DNA of 64,000 bases. Origin: Gavia stellata. Taxonomy: Eukaryota > Chordata > Aves > Gaviiformes > Gaviidae. The notes below the pieces were generated by a model. That model did no database searches. It saw only the letters and a list, made by a program, of their open reading frames with translations, and was not told the origin of the DNA. Below are positions 48,111 to 60,900 of the stretch, piece after piece (the stretch's first letter is position 1; each line of letters starts with the position of its first letter). The translations under genes and the position numbers were made by a program. The stretch covers positions 29,637,236-29,701,235 of the forward strand of contig NC_082603.1 of assembly GCF_030936135.1 (NCBI RefSeq), read 5' to 3'.

Positions 48111-48909
48111 AATTAAAATGTAAAGTGTTAGTTGAATTAATGTGGCCTTATTAATTAAAGTGAAGCTCTACTGATACTGAACAACTTCCCTTTCTCTCTA
48201 AAACCTGAATTTTTCCTTGAGGAGGTCACTTGTGTGGCAAAGCACTTGATCCAGGCTTTCTTCTAATCTAGAGAGGAGACCGAGTGAGGGCCAGGTCCTT
48301 GGAGGGGGTAGTGTCTACCCATTGCTCTCCTGGAGGCTTTTTATTATCCTTCTTTCCATGAGCCAAATCACATGCAGAGGTGCACATAACATGCATGTGT
48401 GTTATCTTGAGCTGAGATCTAGCCACGTTTCCCTCAGGAGAGGCTCTTTCACAGTGGTAAATGAATGACTGCCTGGGCCCCAGTTTTTTGACAGAAGTGG
48501 TCTAAGATACTAAAAGGAAATGCCTTCTGAAAAGAGTAAGAGACTGGTCTCTCAGAAACATTAAATATCACGTGGAGTTTTTACCTCTTACAAAGCCAAG
48601 GAGTCCTGACACCAACTGAGGTGTGATCCCTCTCAGTTACCTCCTTGCTTTAGCTGACCTGAGACCCCATTGAGGCTTATGGGTGAGGGTGGCACCCCTA
48701 AGTTTCTCCTCGACGTGGGACCAAGTGCTGAGAGAAAACCAAGCCCCAGTGAGAGACGCTGAGGCACCGCCTTTGAGGTGAGTAACTCTGGGGGCGGTCA
48801 GCCCCACACGGCCCTCTCCCCCCTTTCCCGGCGAGCGGGAGACGCTCGGCGCTCTCCCTCACCTCAGGGCGCGGGCAGCTCCAGCCGTTCCCCGCCTTGC
48901 GCGACCCCT

Positions 48910-48924
48910 GGGGGGGGGGGGGGG
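48910..48924 (+). repeat. G15 homopolymer
   Basis: Fifteen consecutive G, about 114 bases upstream of the SHISAL2A ATG. It may form a quadruplex, and its length may be a sequencing or assembly error. Confidence 0.9.
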
Positions 48925-49037
48925 AGCACGGTGGTTCCCGCCCGCAGCCAGTGCAGCCCCCTGCCCGCCCGAGCTCCGCCCGCTCACCGCCCCACCTGCC
49001 GCCCGGGTGCCCCCGGAGCCGAGGCGCCGGCCGCACC

Positions 49038-49219
49038 ATGAGCGCCGAGTGCAGCAGCTACCTCAATGCTGACAAGGTGCTGGTGAGCGCCTTCAGCTGC
49101 CCGCGGACGGGCGGCGACGCCCGCGCCGTGTACTGCTGCGGCTTCCAGGACGTCAAGTACTGCTGCGATGACCCCCACAGCTTCTTCCCCTACGAGCACA
49201 GCTACATGTGGTGGCTCAG
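49038..49219 (+). CDS. SHISAL2A: SHISAL2A exon 1 (cysteine-rich N-terminal domain)
   Basis: ATG at 49038 in a good context (caccATGa). The exon codes for residues 1-60 and the first two bases of codon 61, ending CTCAG|gtaggg. The peptide begins MSAECSSYLNADKVLVSAFS and includes VYCCGF and YCCDDPHSFFPYEHSYMWWL, the Shisa-type cysteine cluster (C5, C21, C33, C34, C42, C43). The last block is nearly identical to human FAM159A/SHISAL2A. There is no signal peptide: the N terminus is polar, so insertion must rely on the downstream membrane segment. The molecular function of the gene is not established. Shisa relatives act on receptor trafficking, but that should not be assumed here. Confidence 0.96.
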
Positions 49220-50139
49220 GTAGGGGAGCGGCGGCACCCGCCCTGCCCCGGCGCGGCGGTGCCGCCCGGTTCCGCATGGCGGGCGGTGGGGAGGCTCCGG
49301 GCGGGCGAGGCTCGGCGGCCCTGGGGTGAGGGAGACCCGTGTTCGCCCGAGGCTTGCCTGCGGGTTTGTGTTTCTGAGGTACCTGTAGCCGGGTGCTTGC
49401 AGGCTGTCTTTGTCCTGCTGAGAGTAGCGGTAGAGCTGCAGCTGCTGCCCAGAGAGACTTCTGCTTCTGCCAGGGTGGTTTCTGAAAGACACAACTCGTG
49501 GTCATTGTAAGGAAGCGCTGGGAAACACTCAGCGGCTGTGTACAGCGCGTCCAGAGGGTCCCTCTGCCCTTTCGGTGTGAGGGGAATGGCTGTCTTGGGG
49601 CCTGAGCGTTTAAGATGCTGTGTGCATAAAGTTCCCAATGACTTCGCTACTTTTCTGTGTGTGTAGTGAGATCGAGCACTACATAACTTACCACTGGGAA
49701 GATGGCAGGTAGTCAGACCTGTGCTCTCCTGGGTCAGCGCGGGGGTCCATCTGGCTCCGACTGGGTCTCCAGCAGCGGCAGCGAGAGCTGCACGCAGCCA
49801 GCCTGGCTGCTTTCTGTGCCCGATTGCCCTCAGGCTTTTCGGCATCCACCCTGGCTGTGTCAGGGCGTTAGTACACCTCTGCACGGTGCTTTCGCTATCT
49901 TTGTATGGACCTGTTATCCCTGATTGCGTCTAATCCCTTTCTGGACTTGCTTCTGTAGCCCCGGTGGCAGCAGTCACTACCTGCTGTTTGAAGATACATC
50001 CTTCTATCTGTTTTATACTGTTTCCTACTAGTTTTCTGGAGTGCCCTCTAGTATCAGTATTGTGGTATTTGGTGAACAACAATTGCACATTCAGTTTATG
50101 CACAATATCCAAAATTTTGGAAGCATGTTGGTGCATCAG

Positions 50140-50960
50140 TTCTCAGCTTTCAGCTCTCCAAACTGAACAGTCCTTTTGGATTATCAATGAGGCAGGTTCT
50201 CTGTCCCACTGATCGTTTTAGTAGCCTCTCATCTATACCATTTTTCACTCCACAGCGCTGCTCTTAGAGGTGCATAATCTGGAGCTGCATCTTCAAGATG
50301 TGGGTATGGCAGGGTTTTACACAATGGCAAAATGCTACCTTCAGTCTTGCTCTCAAAATCCTTCCTGTTGATGTCTTTGGCTGCTGCTGCACATTGACTG
50401 ATTTCAGTGAGCTGTCACTGATGATTCAAACTTTTCTTGAGTTCAGAACTGCCAGTTCTGAGTTCATTGTCATGTAGGCTTCGTTTTGTTTATTTATACA
50501 TTATATACACCGAAGCTCCTCTAAATCAATTCTGCCTGCTCACTCACTTTTCTGCAAGTCTTCTAGCATTTCTTGCTCTCATAACATTTGATTGCTTGTA
50601 GGGGCTTAGCATCATCAGAAACTCAGATTTCATTCTTCTCCAGGTCATAGATGAAAACACTGAATAACATCAGGCTCAGCACTGATTTCTGTGGCTTTTC
50701 TTTATATTGAAAAGGGATCACTTAGCCCTGTGTTTTGCTCTTTATTCTTTTAAGCAGCCTTAAATCTGTAACAAACCTTTTCCCTAATCCTGTATCAGTT
50801 CAGTCTTTTTAGTCCAGCCTTCAGTGCAGGGCTTTCTCAAGGCTTTTTGAAAAATCTGTCACTGGGTTCCTTTATCCATCTGCTTATTGACACTTCATAG
50901 ACTCCAGCAGGTTAACAAGGCAGTATTTTCCCCTTATAGTACTGCTGACTCTTTAATGAA
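50140..50960 (-). mobile_element. Old LINE relic (CR1-like), minus strand
   Basis: Plus-strand words in order match the reverse complement of an ancient amniote CR1-like RT region as I recall it: 'tggcaaaatgctaccttcag', then 'ccaggtcatagatgaaaaca', 'cactgatttctgtgg' and 'aaggctttttgaaaaatct', then 'ctgcttattgaca' and 'ccagcaggttaacaaggca'. It is heavily decayed with no open frame. Confidence 0.6.
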
Positions 50961-53900
50961 AGGTTTTATGTCTGGAAGCAGCAAGTGCCAGCAGCTTCCT
51001 GAGGGCAGCGGTGGTAACAAGGTAGGTGGACTGGTGGCTTCACCATCCAAGTACCTGTATCCTGGTAAGGTGAGCAGGGCAGGCCTGGGCATTGTGGCTT
51101 AGGGATAATAGTCAGGGTCAGATGCAACCCTGTGACTGACACAGAATTACTCAGCTTTTCTGATGTGAGAAGACATCCCCAAGTGTCCTTTTTACACTTT
51201 TCTTATCAAATACCCATACTGTTTTAATGTTATGACTTTTTTGCATGGTCTTTGACTGTTTTGGTCACAGGAAGCCTTCTCAAGATGGCAGAACTACTGA
51301 AAGATTAAGATAAAGTTTTTGCTTTTGCATCTGGATGAGGTGGTGTAGTGAAGACTGTTAAAGCTTGATCTTTTCAGAAAGTACCTCAAAGAACTGAATC
51401 CCATGAGAGGCTTTAATGAAGTACCTCTCTGAAGGATGTTCCTTTACAAAGATCTTCTAGGGTCTGAGAAGCATGACTGCTTAGCTTCCACCTAGGTCAG
51501 GAATTTGCGCCAAAACTTCAGGATTTGCTCTTTTTTCTTTCTCTGGCCCTAAGCTGCTGAAAGGATTCAAGGAAATTGCAGTTGGTTAGGTTTTGGTTGT
51601 GCTTAACTTCTGCCATGACTGTCCATATCCGTCATAGAGAAGAGGTGAATAAATGCAATTTATCTCTAAGCAAAGTTACTGAGTGGTTAGAATTGAAATT
51701 TCTGTTTTCAGAAGTGTTTTTCAGTAACAAATCAAATCATTATTTTTTAGTTACTAACACATTGCTAAACCCTACAGTATTACAGCACTTTGAAAACTGT
51801 ATACATTTGCACGTGATAGGTCCATTAGAATTTTAAGGAAAACGTAAAAATAACATTTTCTGGTCTCAATGTTTTGGTGATCACTGCATTGCATGCCTTA
51901 ATCTCAGACTGTTACTTGTATCAGTATGTAACAACCATATGTTAAAATAATACTTCAAATGCTTCTTACAGTTTTTGAGGACACACTTTTAAGACTTGAA
52001 ACCCTTAGACTTAAAACTATTCAAGAGTTAGCCAAACCAGCCAAGGTAAATCTGGAGATTGAAGGTACTGAGGAAGTGGAAGGAGTTGGAAACTCTGGTG
52101 GGGGAGTTGTTGCAGGTTTTGCTTTACTCCAGAGCTTTAAGTTTCTCATCCTAAATCTTTGTTTGCTTGACTCCCCCCATTAATTTGAAAGCAGTGACTG
52201 AATGCACCACCAAGCAGTTGGTGGTATCTCAGGGATTACTTCTGTTTGGTGACATGCTAGGTAGAATTTCAGGAAGCTATTGCATATTTCTATTGTGTTT
52301 TTCCTGCTGTGGGAGACACGTTGCCAGACCACTTGGCAGTCAGCTCTGATGGAAGCAGTTCATGGAGAAACTAGCAGCCTAGGCAACCTGAAGCAATAGT
52401 AGCTTGCAGGCCTATGCTATTCTTTTTTTGCCAAATCACTATTTCCTGTACAATGTTTAGAGCTATATACTACACTATCCCTTGGCAAAATGGAACCATC
52501 TTTTCCTCTCCCACTCCTGCAAAAACTGTGTTCTTTGACAAGTGCATCCTAACACCTGCTGTACTAGGAGCTGCTGGACAATCATAAATATTGACCTTTG
52601 AGCAACTCTGACACATTTAATATTTTCCCCTGAATTTATTATCTGTAATAATATTAATTTTTCACTTATCCATTCTTTTTTGCTGGTACTTAAAATGAAA
52701 TAGTATACTATCTTTTTTGTTAGAACAGCCTAGGTTCTGTTCCGTATTTCTTGAAAAGCTGACCTCAGCAAAGAAGAGTGAAGGATGTGTTTTTTCTATC
52801 TCTTATAGCAGTCAGGAGCCCATGGAACAGGGAAGGGAACATTAGGAAAAGGCAGGGGTGTACAAAGTCACCAAAGGTTATGCAGCTTTTGAAACCGCAG
52901 AACACATGCTATAAAACACTAGTGAGCAAAAACACTGAACAGCTCATCCTTCAGAGCCATGTGCTGTGTATGTACATGCAGTCATTGTGACATCTACTTA
53001 CCTCCAGAGCTGAGTGGAAGGGGAGCAATGCTGAGCATGGACTATTTGTACCGAACTGTGATGCAGTTAGGTTCAGTCAGCACCTTTTTTGTTTCTCATT
53101 GTTTTAAAATATTTTAGAATTATTTTTGTCATTATTCAATAAAGTTTTATTTTGCAAATTTAATGGTTTCTTTCACTATCAAATAGAATTACAGTATCCA
53201 TTCCAAAACCATAGCTTTATAAGTTTAATGTAATATTATGTATTTGATTAAAACTCTGGCAGGCCAAGTATAGATTTTATTCAAAATGCTTTATTAATTA
53301 ATACTCACAGAACCGTGGTGACCTAATGCTGTAGACAAGCTTTGCTTAGCTGTACAGATCTCCAGGAGTCTGTTTTGGCTTTCCAAAATAGTAAGTCTTT
53401 TGTTCCTTTGTGCCCATTCTTCTAACCTCCTGGGAATACTTATCTGTTTACTTTGCAAATACGATGTACAACACATCACTGCAATGATGGCATTAGGAAC
53501 ATTTGATTCACTCGGATCCAGATGACTCATGAACTTCCTTTTAATCTCTCAGTGGACATAACTGCATCTGCTTAGCCAATATTTAAATTTTTCCTAGCTG
53601 TTGTTGGTGTGGATGGACTAATTTTATGGACTAAAAATAACTGTAGGTGTGTGATGCTAAGCATCCACTGACGGAAATGTCAATGACCCACTAAGCAGCT
53701 CTCTGGACGGCAGCTTGGGGAGCCCTGGGGAGTCTGACAGAGTGGAGCCTCTCTGCTCAGTAAAGCCTTTGGCTGTGCAGAGATGTGGCAGTGCTGCAAG
53801 TGTGTATGTGGCACTCAGTGTAATAGTAGTAGGAGCACCAAGGAAATATGTGGTATGGCTCTGTCTTTATTGTATGTAGAAAGTAACTTGGGAGAGTTCT

Positions 53901-54191
53901 GTTTAGTCTGTGGATCTTCTACCAAATTTAGCATTGCTCATGTTCGAAGAATTGTGTAAATGCTGCCAGGGTTATCCCTAGGCCTTCATTGCCATTTTTA
54001 TGCTAGATCATTGTTTTGAGAGTGGGTGGGTTGTTAATGCAGAGGTTTTTGCATGCTAATGAGGACACAGCTGTGGTCGAGTGACTTTGTAGTTAGCTTG
54101 TTTAATGTCTCTGCTGTCAGAAGGCTGATCTTAAATACACACCCTGAGGCCTGTAGACTGTTCTCATGTGCACTGCTGGGTGGACTTTAAA

Positions 54192-54315
54192 CACAGAATC
54201 ACTAAGGTTGGAAAAGACCTGTAAGATCATCAAGTCCAACCATCAACCCAACACTACCATGCCCACTAAACCATGTCCCGCAATGCCATGTCCACACGTT
54301 CCTTGAACACCTCCT
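54192..54315 (-). mobile_element. CR1 3'-end fragment, minus strand
   Basis: 124-bp reverse-complemented CR1 3' UTR plus the last ORF2 codons (acagaatcactaaggttgga ... cttgaacacctcc). It is very close to the copies at 35.1 kb and 55.2 kb. A short, severely 5'-truncated insertion. Confidence 0.93.
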
Positions 54316-54880
54316 AGTGTTTAAGGTAAAGATGGGAAGATGGCAAAATGTTTTTAGCAAGGGTTTTCCTAGATGGGTATGCAGCACCACAGTAATTGCT
54401 GTAGAATCTAGGGGACATGCTGAAGGGCTGTCTTTATTTTCAGAGGAGGGTGATCATAAAATGATCAATCATCATCGTTATTTTGGTATTTTGTTTCTGA
54501 TAACAGTTTTAACTATTAAAAAAAGAAAGAAAATAATGTGTTCTGGTTAAACTTCAGTCTTCAGAGCTGTGGAAGGCATACTAAACTCCTCCGAATTCAA
54601 TAATTTAAGAAATAACCTCCACCCCTGAACTTTAACCCAAAATTAACTTTAAAGAAATTAATCATACATTCTAAGAGGGATGATGGCTTCAGCATGTTGA
54701 GATAAATCTGGTATTGAAACATTATGATTAAAAAGAATAAGTACAAATGAAATCTTAATTTCTGATTGATTTAGGAAGTGGAATCAGGGTGTCTATTGGT
54801 TTTGTGATGCTGATCTCCATGTTTTGGGTGAGGTCTTTTCACATTGCTGATGGAGTATAACAAACACTTTTAGCGTCATA

Positions 54881-55305
54881 CAAAGCTGGTGAGGGGTCTG
54901 GAGCCCAAGTCTGATGAGCGGCTGAGGGAACTGGGGTTGTTCAGTCTGGAGAAGAGGAGGCTGAGGGGAGACCTTACTGCTCTCTACAACTACCTGCAAG
55001 GGGGTTGCAGAGAGGTGGGTGTTGGTCTCTTCTCCCAAGTGACTAGCGACAGGACAAGAGGAAATGGCCTCAAGTTGCACCAGGGGAGGTTCAGACTGGA
55101 TATTAGGAAAAATTTCTTTTCTGAGAGAGTGGTGAAACACTGGAATAAGCTGCCCAGGGAGGTTGTGGAGTCACCATCAGTGGAGGTGTTCAAGGAATGT
55201 GTGGACATGGCATTGTGGGACATGGTTTAGTGGGGCATGGTGGTGTTGGGTTGATGGTTGGACTTGATGATCTTGCAGGTCTTTTCCAAGCTTAATGATT
55301 CTGTA
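54881..55305 (+). mobile_element. CR1 LINE, 5'-truncated, plus strand
   Basis: Plus-strand frame 54889-55230 is the open C-terminal end of CR1 ORF2 ([37 protein letters not shown]) with its natural stop, followed by the CR1 3' UTR to 'aatgattctgt'. It belongs to the same subfamily as the 35-kb copy. Short and unable to move by itself. Confidence 0.95.
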
Positions 55306-57548
55306 AGTCTTTGACTTGTAGTAGGAAATACTGGAGAGTTCCCCAGGAACTGCTTTTCTTATCTCTGCCATTTGTAACTCAGAAAGCATCTTACACAAGC
55401 TGTGCAGTGATACTGAAGATGCATTGTGCTGTACAATGCACAACTGTATTGTTAATATCATTGTCTGCAACTGCATGGAGGAGAGCTGCAACTGAGAAGA
55501 AATAGATTCCCAAATAGAAAAAATTATAATCACTAGTATGTACTTGATATATTCAACTTTAGGACAGCTGACTCTGCTTAACGCTTGGATAATGGTGAGC
55601 AACCTGTTTTGTCCTGCACTGTAGACTGTTATTTAAAAGGAATCTTAGAATAGTACTAATACTGACATGACAAAAACCCACAAATACCTGTTTCTGAAGA
55701 GCTTTGGGTTTGTATGACTTCCTCAAATAGATTCAGCTGTGGAGCTTATTCTTGGTTCAATGGTTGCTCACCTCAGCCTCCTGTAATGTAGTGTATTTCT
55801 TCTGGTTTGTCCATTTGGGTCAGGTGTTCCAAGTGAAAAGGCAAAAATGAGGCCAGAACCCAGGTGTTATCTCTGACTGTATGGATGTATTCAGATTCCA
55901 TATTAAGCAGAATATTGCTTGCCTGTAAGTTTTGTTTGAGCCAAAAATAAGGAAAAATTTTCTTAATATGTGCATATATGTACAAACATATAAGGACACT
56001 CTAGTTCATGCAGATGATAAATACCATGAAAAAAATCTTCATAAGGTTAAAGCTATTCTTTCCAGAACTAATAATTTTGCTGACAACAAATTATTTTAGT
56101 TATGCATGGAGCTAAACATTGCACAAACTTCATTAATGGATTTTACTGATAATTAATGAGAACTGCATCTTAAAATCATACCAATATCTGCTGGTCTCAT
56201 CCTGCTGATCTTAAGACTTGTTTCTCCTGTGGACATATCTGTCTACTGGTGTTGTGAGAGCTTGTAGAGAAGCTTTGCAGTAGCTTGAATGTAAAATTCA
56301 TAAGAACATCCTGAAGCACAATTCTCGCTCCCTGTAAGGCCACCGTAGAAGTGAGTTCTCACTGATAGCAGTGATATATAAAGGCATTTTTATCACTAGA
56401 GGATGGAGTTAATAGAATTTAAGACATTCATCTCTTTTCTGCCCTTTTTACATCTGTCAATGTTGTAAATATACCAGAGTAGTAATATAAGGATTCTCAA
56501 TTGTCAGACTGTATTCATCTGTGACCAAAAGGCTGCTGTTTAATTTCACCAGAAGCCAGTGGCTTTGGCTTGGACTGTAGAATGGAGGACTAGAACACTG
56601 AAGGCATCAAATGGCCCAGGAGACTATAGTAAATGTCAGCTAGACTGTATTGCAGTTGGTCCTTTATTTCATCATGAGAATTTTATATTAGGAAAAGACT
56701 TGAAAAGATGGGTTGGAAATAAGGAAACTACTAAGAGATTTCTAGAGATACATATACTGTCTCACGAATGTCTAAGTATAAAGTAGTTTCTATCCTGCAG
56801 CGGTAGTATCTTGATAAAATCTGCATATACTACTGTATGCATGGCCTCCTGAATATTCTGTTCCTGTTCTTTTGATGGTTTTGATGTTGTGTGTAAATTA
56901 ATTAATGTTTAGTCTTTGTTTTACCCTGACAAAGATCATAAGGAACTTCTCCAATCTTGATTCAAGATTTATTGCATTAACACAAAGGCACAACAGCGAT
57001 CACAGTACTCCACCCTGCTCTGCAGAGTTACTAACACAATTGAGTAATATAGTTTGCACGTTTTTGTCCCTTTTTTTACGGGCATGTCATCCTTGGTGAG
57101 AAGTCTGTGACAAACATCTGCTTTGCTTAAAGTGCTCTGACAGGCTCTTCTTGCAATAAAAATGACATTTCAGGCTGAAAATAGTTTTAATAGTCATGAT
57201 TGAGAAAAATGAGTTTGCATGTGCTGCCTGAAGCTCTGGAATCCCTCTTTGTGTGTGTGTGATATTTGTGATAATATGCTTATCTGGGAATATGCACTGC
57301 AGAAGTTTTTGATCTCACTGATGCCAGTTACTGCATGAAGTTATTTCTGATTTTTCATAAACACAGTATAAATCAGACTTGGGAGTAGTATGCATAGGTA
57401 ACATGAAATGTCATTAAGGACCACATGTTCAGCTGCAGTGTAATGACACTGACCCTTCTGAGGGCAATGAAATAATGCCAGTTTGTCATCTGGGTTTTGA
57501 GCTCTAAACCTCTGTGTGCAGTAAAAATAGAGTCACTCCCCTGCCTGA

Positions 57549-57800
<252 letters not shown>

Positions 57801-60784
57801 TGACATACATTATCTCCTGCAGAGGAAAAGCCTTATTCTGTTTTTAAATGGATATGGAGGAATCCAGCAGCACGTATTTTCTTTCTGATGGGGAAACATC
57901 TCAAGGTGTAGCAGTATCCTGCTGTTTTATCTTCTGAATGAAATCTGTACCAAACTCAAATGAAAAAATTCAGCATAAGCTCAGTATATTTATTTAGTAG
58001 TAGGAAGAGTGTAAAACTTCACAATGCTGAGTAAGGGTGCAACAAGTAAGTACCTTTATCAGGAAGAAGCTTAATGAGTTAGTTGCTCTGGATCTCCTGT
58101 CAAGAGTACTAAACATAATTGTGATTTCGTTCTAGGAATAAGAGTCTCAAAAGAGATTTTAAGTGTATTTTCTTGTGTTAGGGAGAGATCATTTTTTTTC
58201 TTCCTGACATAGGATCTAGTCTTTGAAATCTAAGACTCTTTGCTTTGGTCCCAGTAGTCCATACCTTTGTGCCCAAACCGCATTGGTGGACGCCTGCAGG
58301 AACAGGGCGTGTAGCCAGTGCTAGCCCACTGGCATGGGAAAATCTGTTGCTGCGGCTACATTTCACTATGTTTGTGAAATCTGACTGCGAGTTTTGATGG
58401 CAGCATGGAGTGTGATAAGTTTTGCCCTTTGTCTTGGACTTCCTAAATGTTTAAATGTGGCTTCAGTAGTTCAACCAGTAAAGTTGTAGGAAGTAAAGAG
58501 AACGTTGTACTTATCTAGGATTTGGAAGTTGAACAAGTTGAAAAAGGGGAATAATTCTTGGAAAAAAAGTCCTCACCTCAAATTCTTTTTTTACTAGTTT
58601 TAAAATGCTTCCATACCTGCATGGCAATAAATGGCTATAATTGTAGTAACTCATTGGTCTCTTATACAGCAGTAAGCCCCCTCCGGAGTGTCTAGTTAAC
58701 AGCCCACTTCATACCAAACTTCCTGTGTCTTGTTTTGCTCTCCAGAGAATGTGGGCTTTGGTCTAAAAGTGGTTTATAGGGCTGTCAGGAAGTGCAAAGC
58801 CTTCCTTTGGAGCTACGTAAGCTGAGCAAGCTGCCAAAATGAAAGTCACACATTCAGCAAACTGCTACTAATCTGCAAATTGAAAACTTGACACCTGTTG
58901 TGGAGTGAGAGAGTGGAAATAAGACCTGCTACGTAGAACGGCCTAAATAAACCCTTGGGTGGGATAAACAAAATGCCTGGTGATCTTTTACAAGATGGTT
59001 GTGTTCTAATTATAAATGGGCATTATGCTTCTGAACAAGTTGCTGTTTGACTTCTTCCCTCAGGTTTTCCTGCTATGGCATCATCCATTGCCAGGACAGC
59101 AGTGCTGTTTTTCTCATGCTTTGTATTTTTGTGCTAGACATGTTTGGCATATGGGGAACTGGAAAGGAGGCAGGTGTTACTGCTCTGCTGCTGCCAAGTG
59201 ATTCCATCTTTCTCTACAGAACCGAACCCTGCTGCAAAACCACATCCAGCTTTGGCGTTAGAGATTGTTCCTCTCTTCCTATCATGAGGTGAACAGCATC
59301 CCAAGCTCCCCTGATGATGATGCAGCATTCCTGTCTCTCATGATTCCAGGTGTTAAGACTCCAGGAAGCTGAGAGATCTTTGCTTTTTCCTAACCATCTC
59401 CTATGTTGTTTTGAGCTTTATTCAGACTGCGTTGCTTTGTATTTAGACACTGTTCTGACTTTGCTCTCATCCTGTGTTTTTCACTTTTATTATTCTGCTT
59501 CTTTGGCTGCTCTGAATGACAACTATTTCACATCTAAATTCTGATAGCTTTAGCTGTTGATGAGGTGGGTTGCCAGAAATTGAAAGCCAGTTGCTTTGCC
59601 AAGGTTGAGAGATCTTTGAAAATGTTGAAGGATTTCATTGATAAGCCTGAGTGCTTATCTTCATCATACTTGTGTTTCTTTCGCATGGAAGTCGTGCAAG
59701 GTTTGAGTATCTTATGAGATGACTGGTTGGCTGCTTTCAGGCCTGGGGAACAATAAAAGCAGCCTCTGTCGTCCTCTTTCAGTTCTTCTGGGATATGAGC
59801 ATAATCATACATAGGCAATAAAAATGGATTACAAAAATTAAAACAGTTTTTAGAAGCTTCAGAAAACTTTAGGCCTGAGGACTATGAGTTTTAACTGTGA
59901 ACTCAGTTCAGCCCTGCTTTTTCTGAACTAGCATAATCTTGCCTTTAGATGAAGGCTGTGTCACACATTAGGTGTTGTGCAACATTTGTACCCCTGGAAC
60001 ATTCAGAGAGCACTCATTTATGAAAGCAGTATTTTTCTATTATATTCAATTTCACCCATAATATATCAACTCAGTTGGAGTTTTGTATTTCATTAAATGT
60101 ACAATCGATTATTGTATGCCTTTCTTCCCTCATGTGACAGTCAAAGTTGGTCATTGTTCTGTGGGCTCATCCAAGATCTCCTAAATATAGGAGTGGAATT
60201 GTTGAATTTTTACAGAAATAATTTTGAGATTGATCATTAATCTAACTAACCTGGATGTGCAGCCTTTGTTAAAGTTTCTGATTCCGCAAAAGGCAGATCA
60301 GCTGGAATTTGCCTCTATTTAGTCTTCAACAAACGGTTTTCAATAGCATCAACACAGATGTTGCGTATGGGGTTCCTGAGTTAGCTAAGCATTTGTTAGC
60401 CGTAGCAAAAATTACATTTTAATCAGAGAAGTGAATTTCAGGAAAAATGAGCTCAGTCACTGGTATAGATGAGGAGTAACTAACTACTTAAATGTTAATG
60501 GCGTTATACTCATTTCTATTTGTAGTATCGTAGTGTGGAGTAGATCCCTTATATGCAAAACAGTGTGTACAGGCAAATGAGAAGATCCCATATCTTGAGT
60601 TCACAGTCTATTTTCTTATCAGATCTAGTATTTCTCAATAAAAAGCAGCAATGTACTTTATTTACCTCTTTCAATGAAATCCTCTCCTTTTACAAGCAAA
60701 ATCTCAGCTCTTTATACATTGCTTTCTTACAATGCGAGGTTCACCTCAGATTTGGCTTGTGGGTTAATGGTCTGCCTTACTGAA

Positions 60785-60900
60785 GTGCAAAGTGCTTCAC
60801 AGTTTTTCCTCTATTTATCCTCACAGCTACCTTTCTGAAGTAGGGAGATGTTGTTAACCCCATCTCACAAGGAGGCAGAAGTGCAGGGAAGTGCCATATT
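60785..60900 (+). repeat. MIR-like SINE relic
   Basis: Words follow the MIR 3' half: 'gtgcaaagtgcttcacag', then 'atttatcctcacagctacct', 'gaagtagggagatgttgtta', 'accccatctcacaaggaggc' and 'agaagtgcaggg'. It is the clearest of the MIR-like relics here. Confidence 0.6.

Larger units (their letters stand above)
48770..49340. promoter_or_regulatory. SHISAL2A: CpG island, SHISAL2A promoter and first exon
   Basis: GC- and CpG-rich island that covers the 5' UTR, exon 1 and the start of intron 1. A run of 15 G lies at 48910-48924. No TATA box is evident. The transcription start is not fixed by sequence. Confidence 0.85.

Noticed and set aside
54192-55305. Single CR1 insertion with a twin-priming inversion
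   Set aside because: Both pieces contain the same 3' end, whereas a twin-priming inversion would invert a different, 5' part; they are two insertions.
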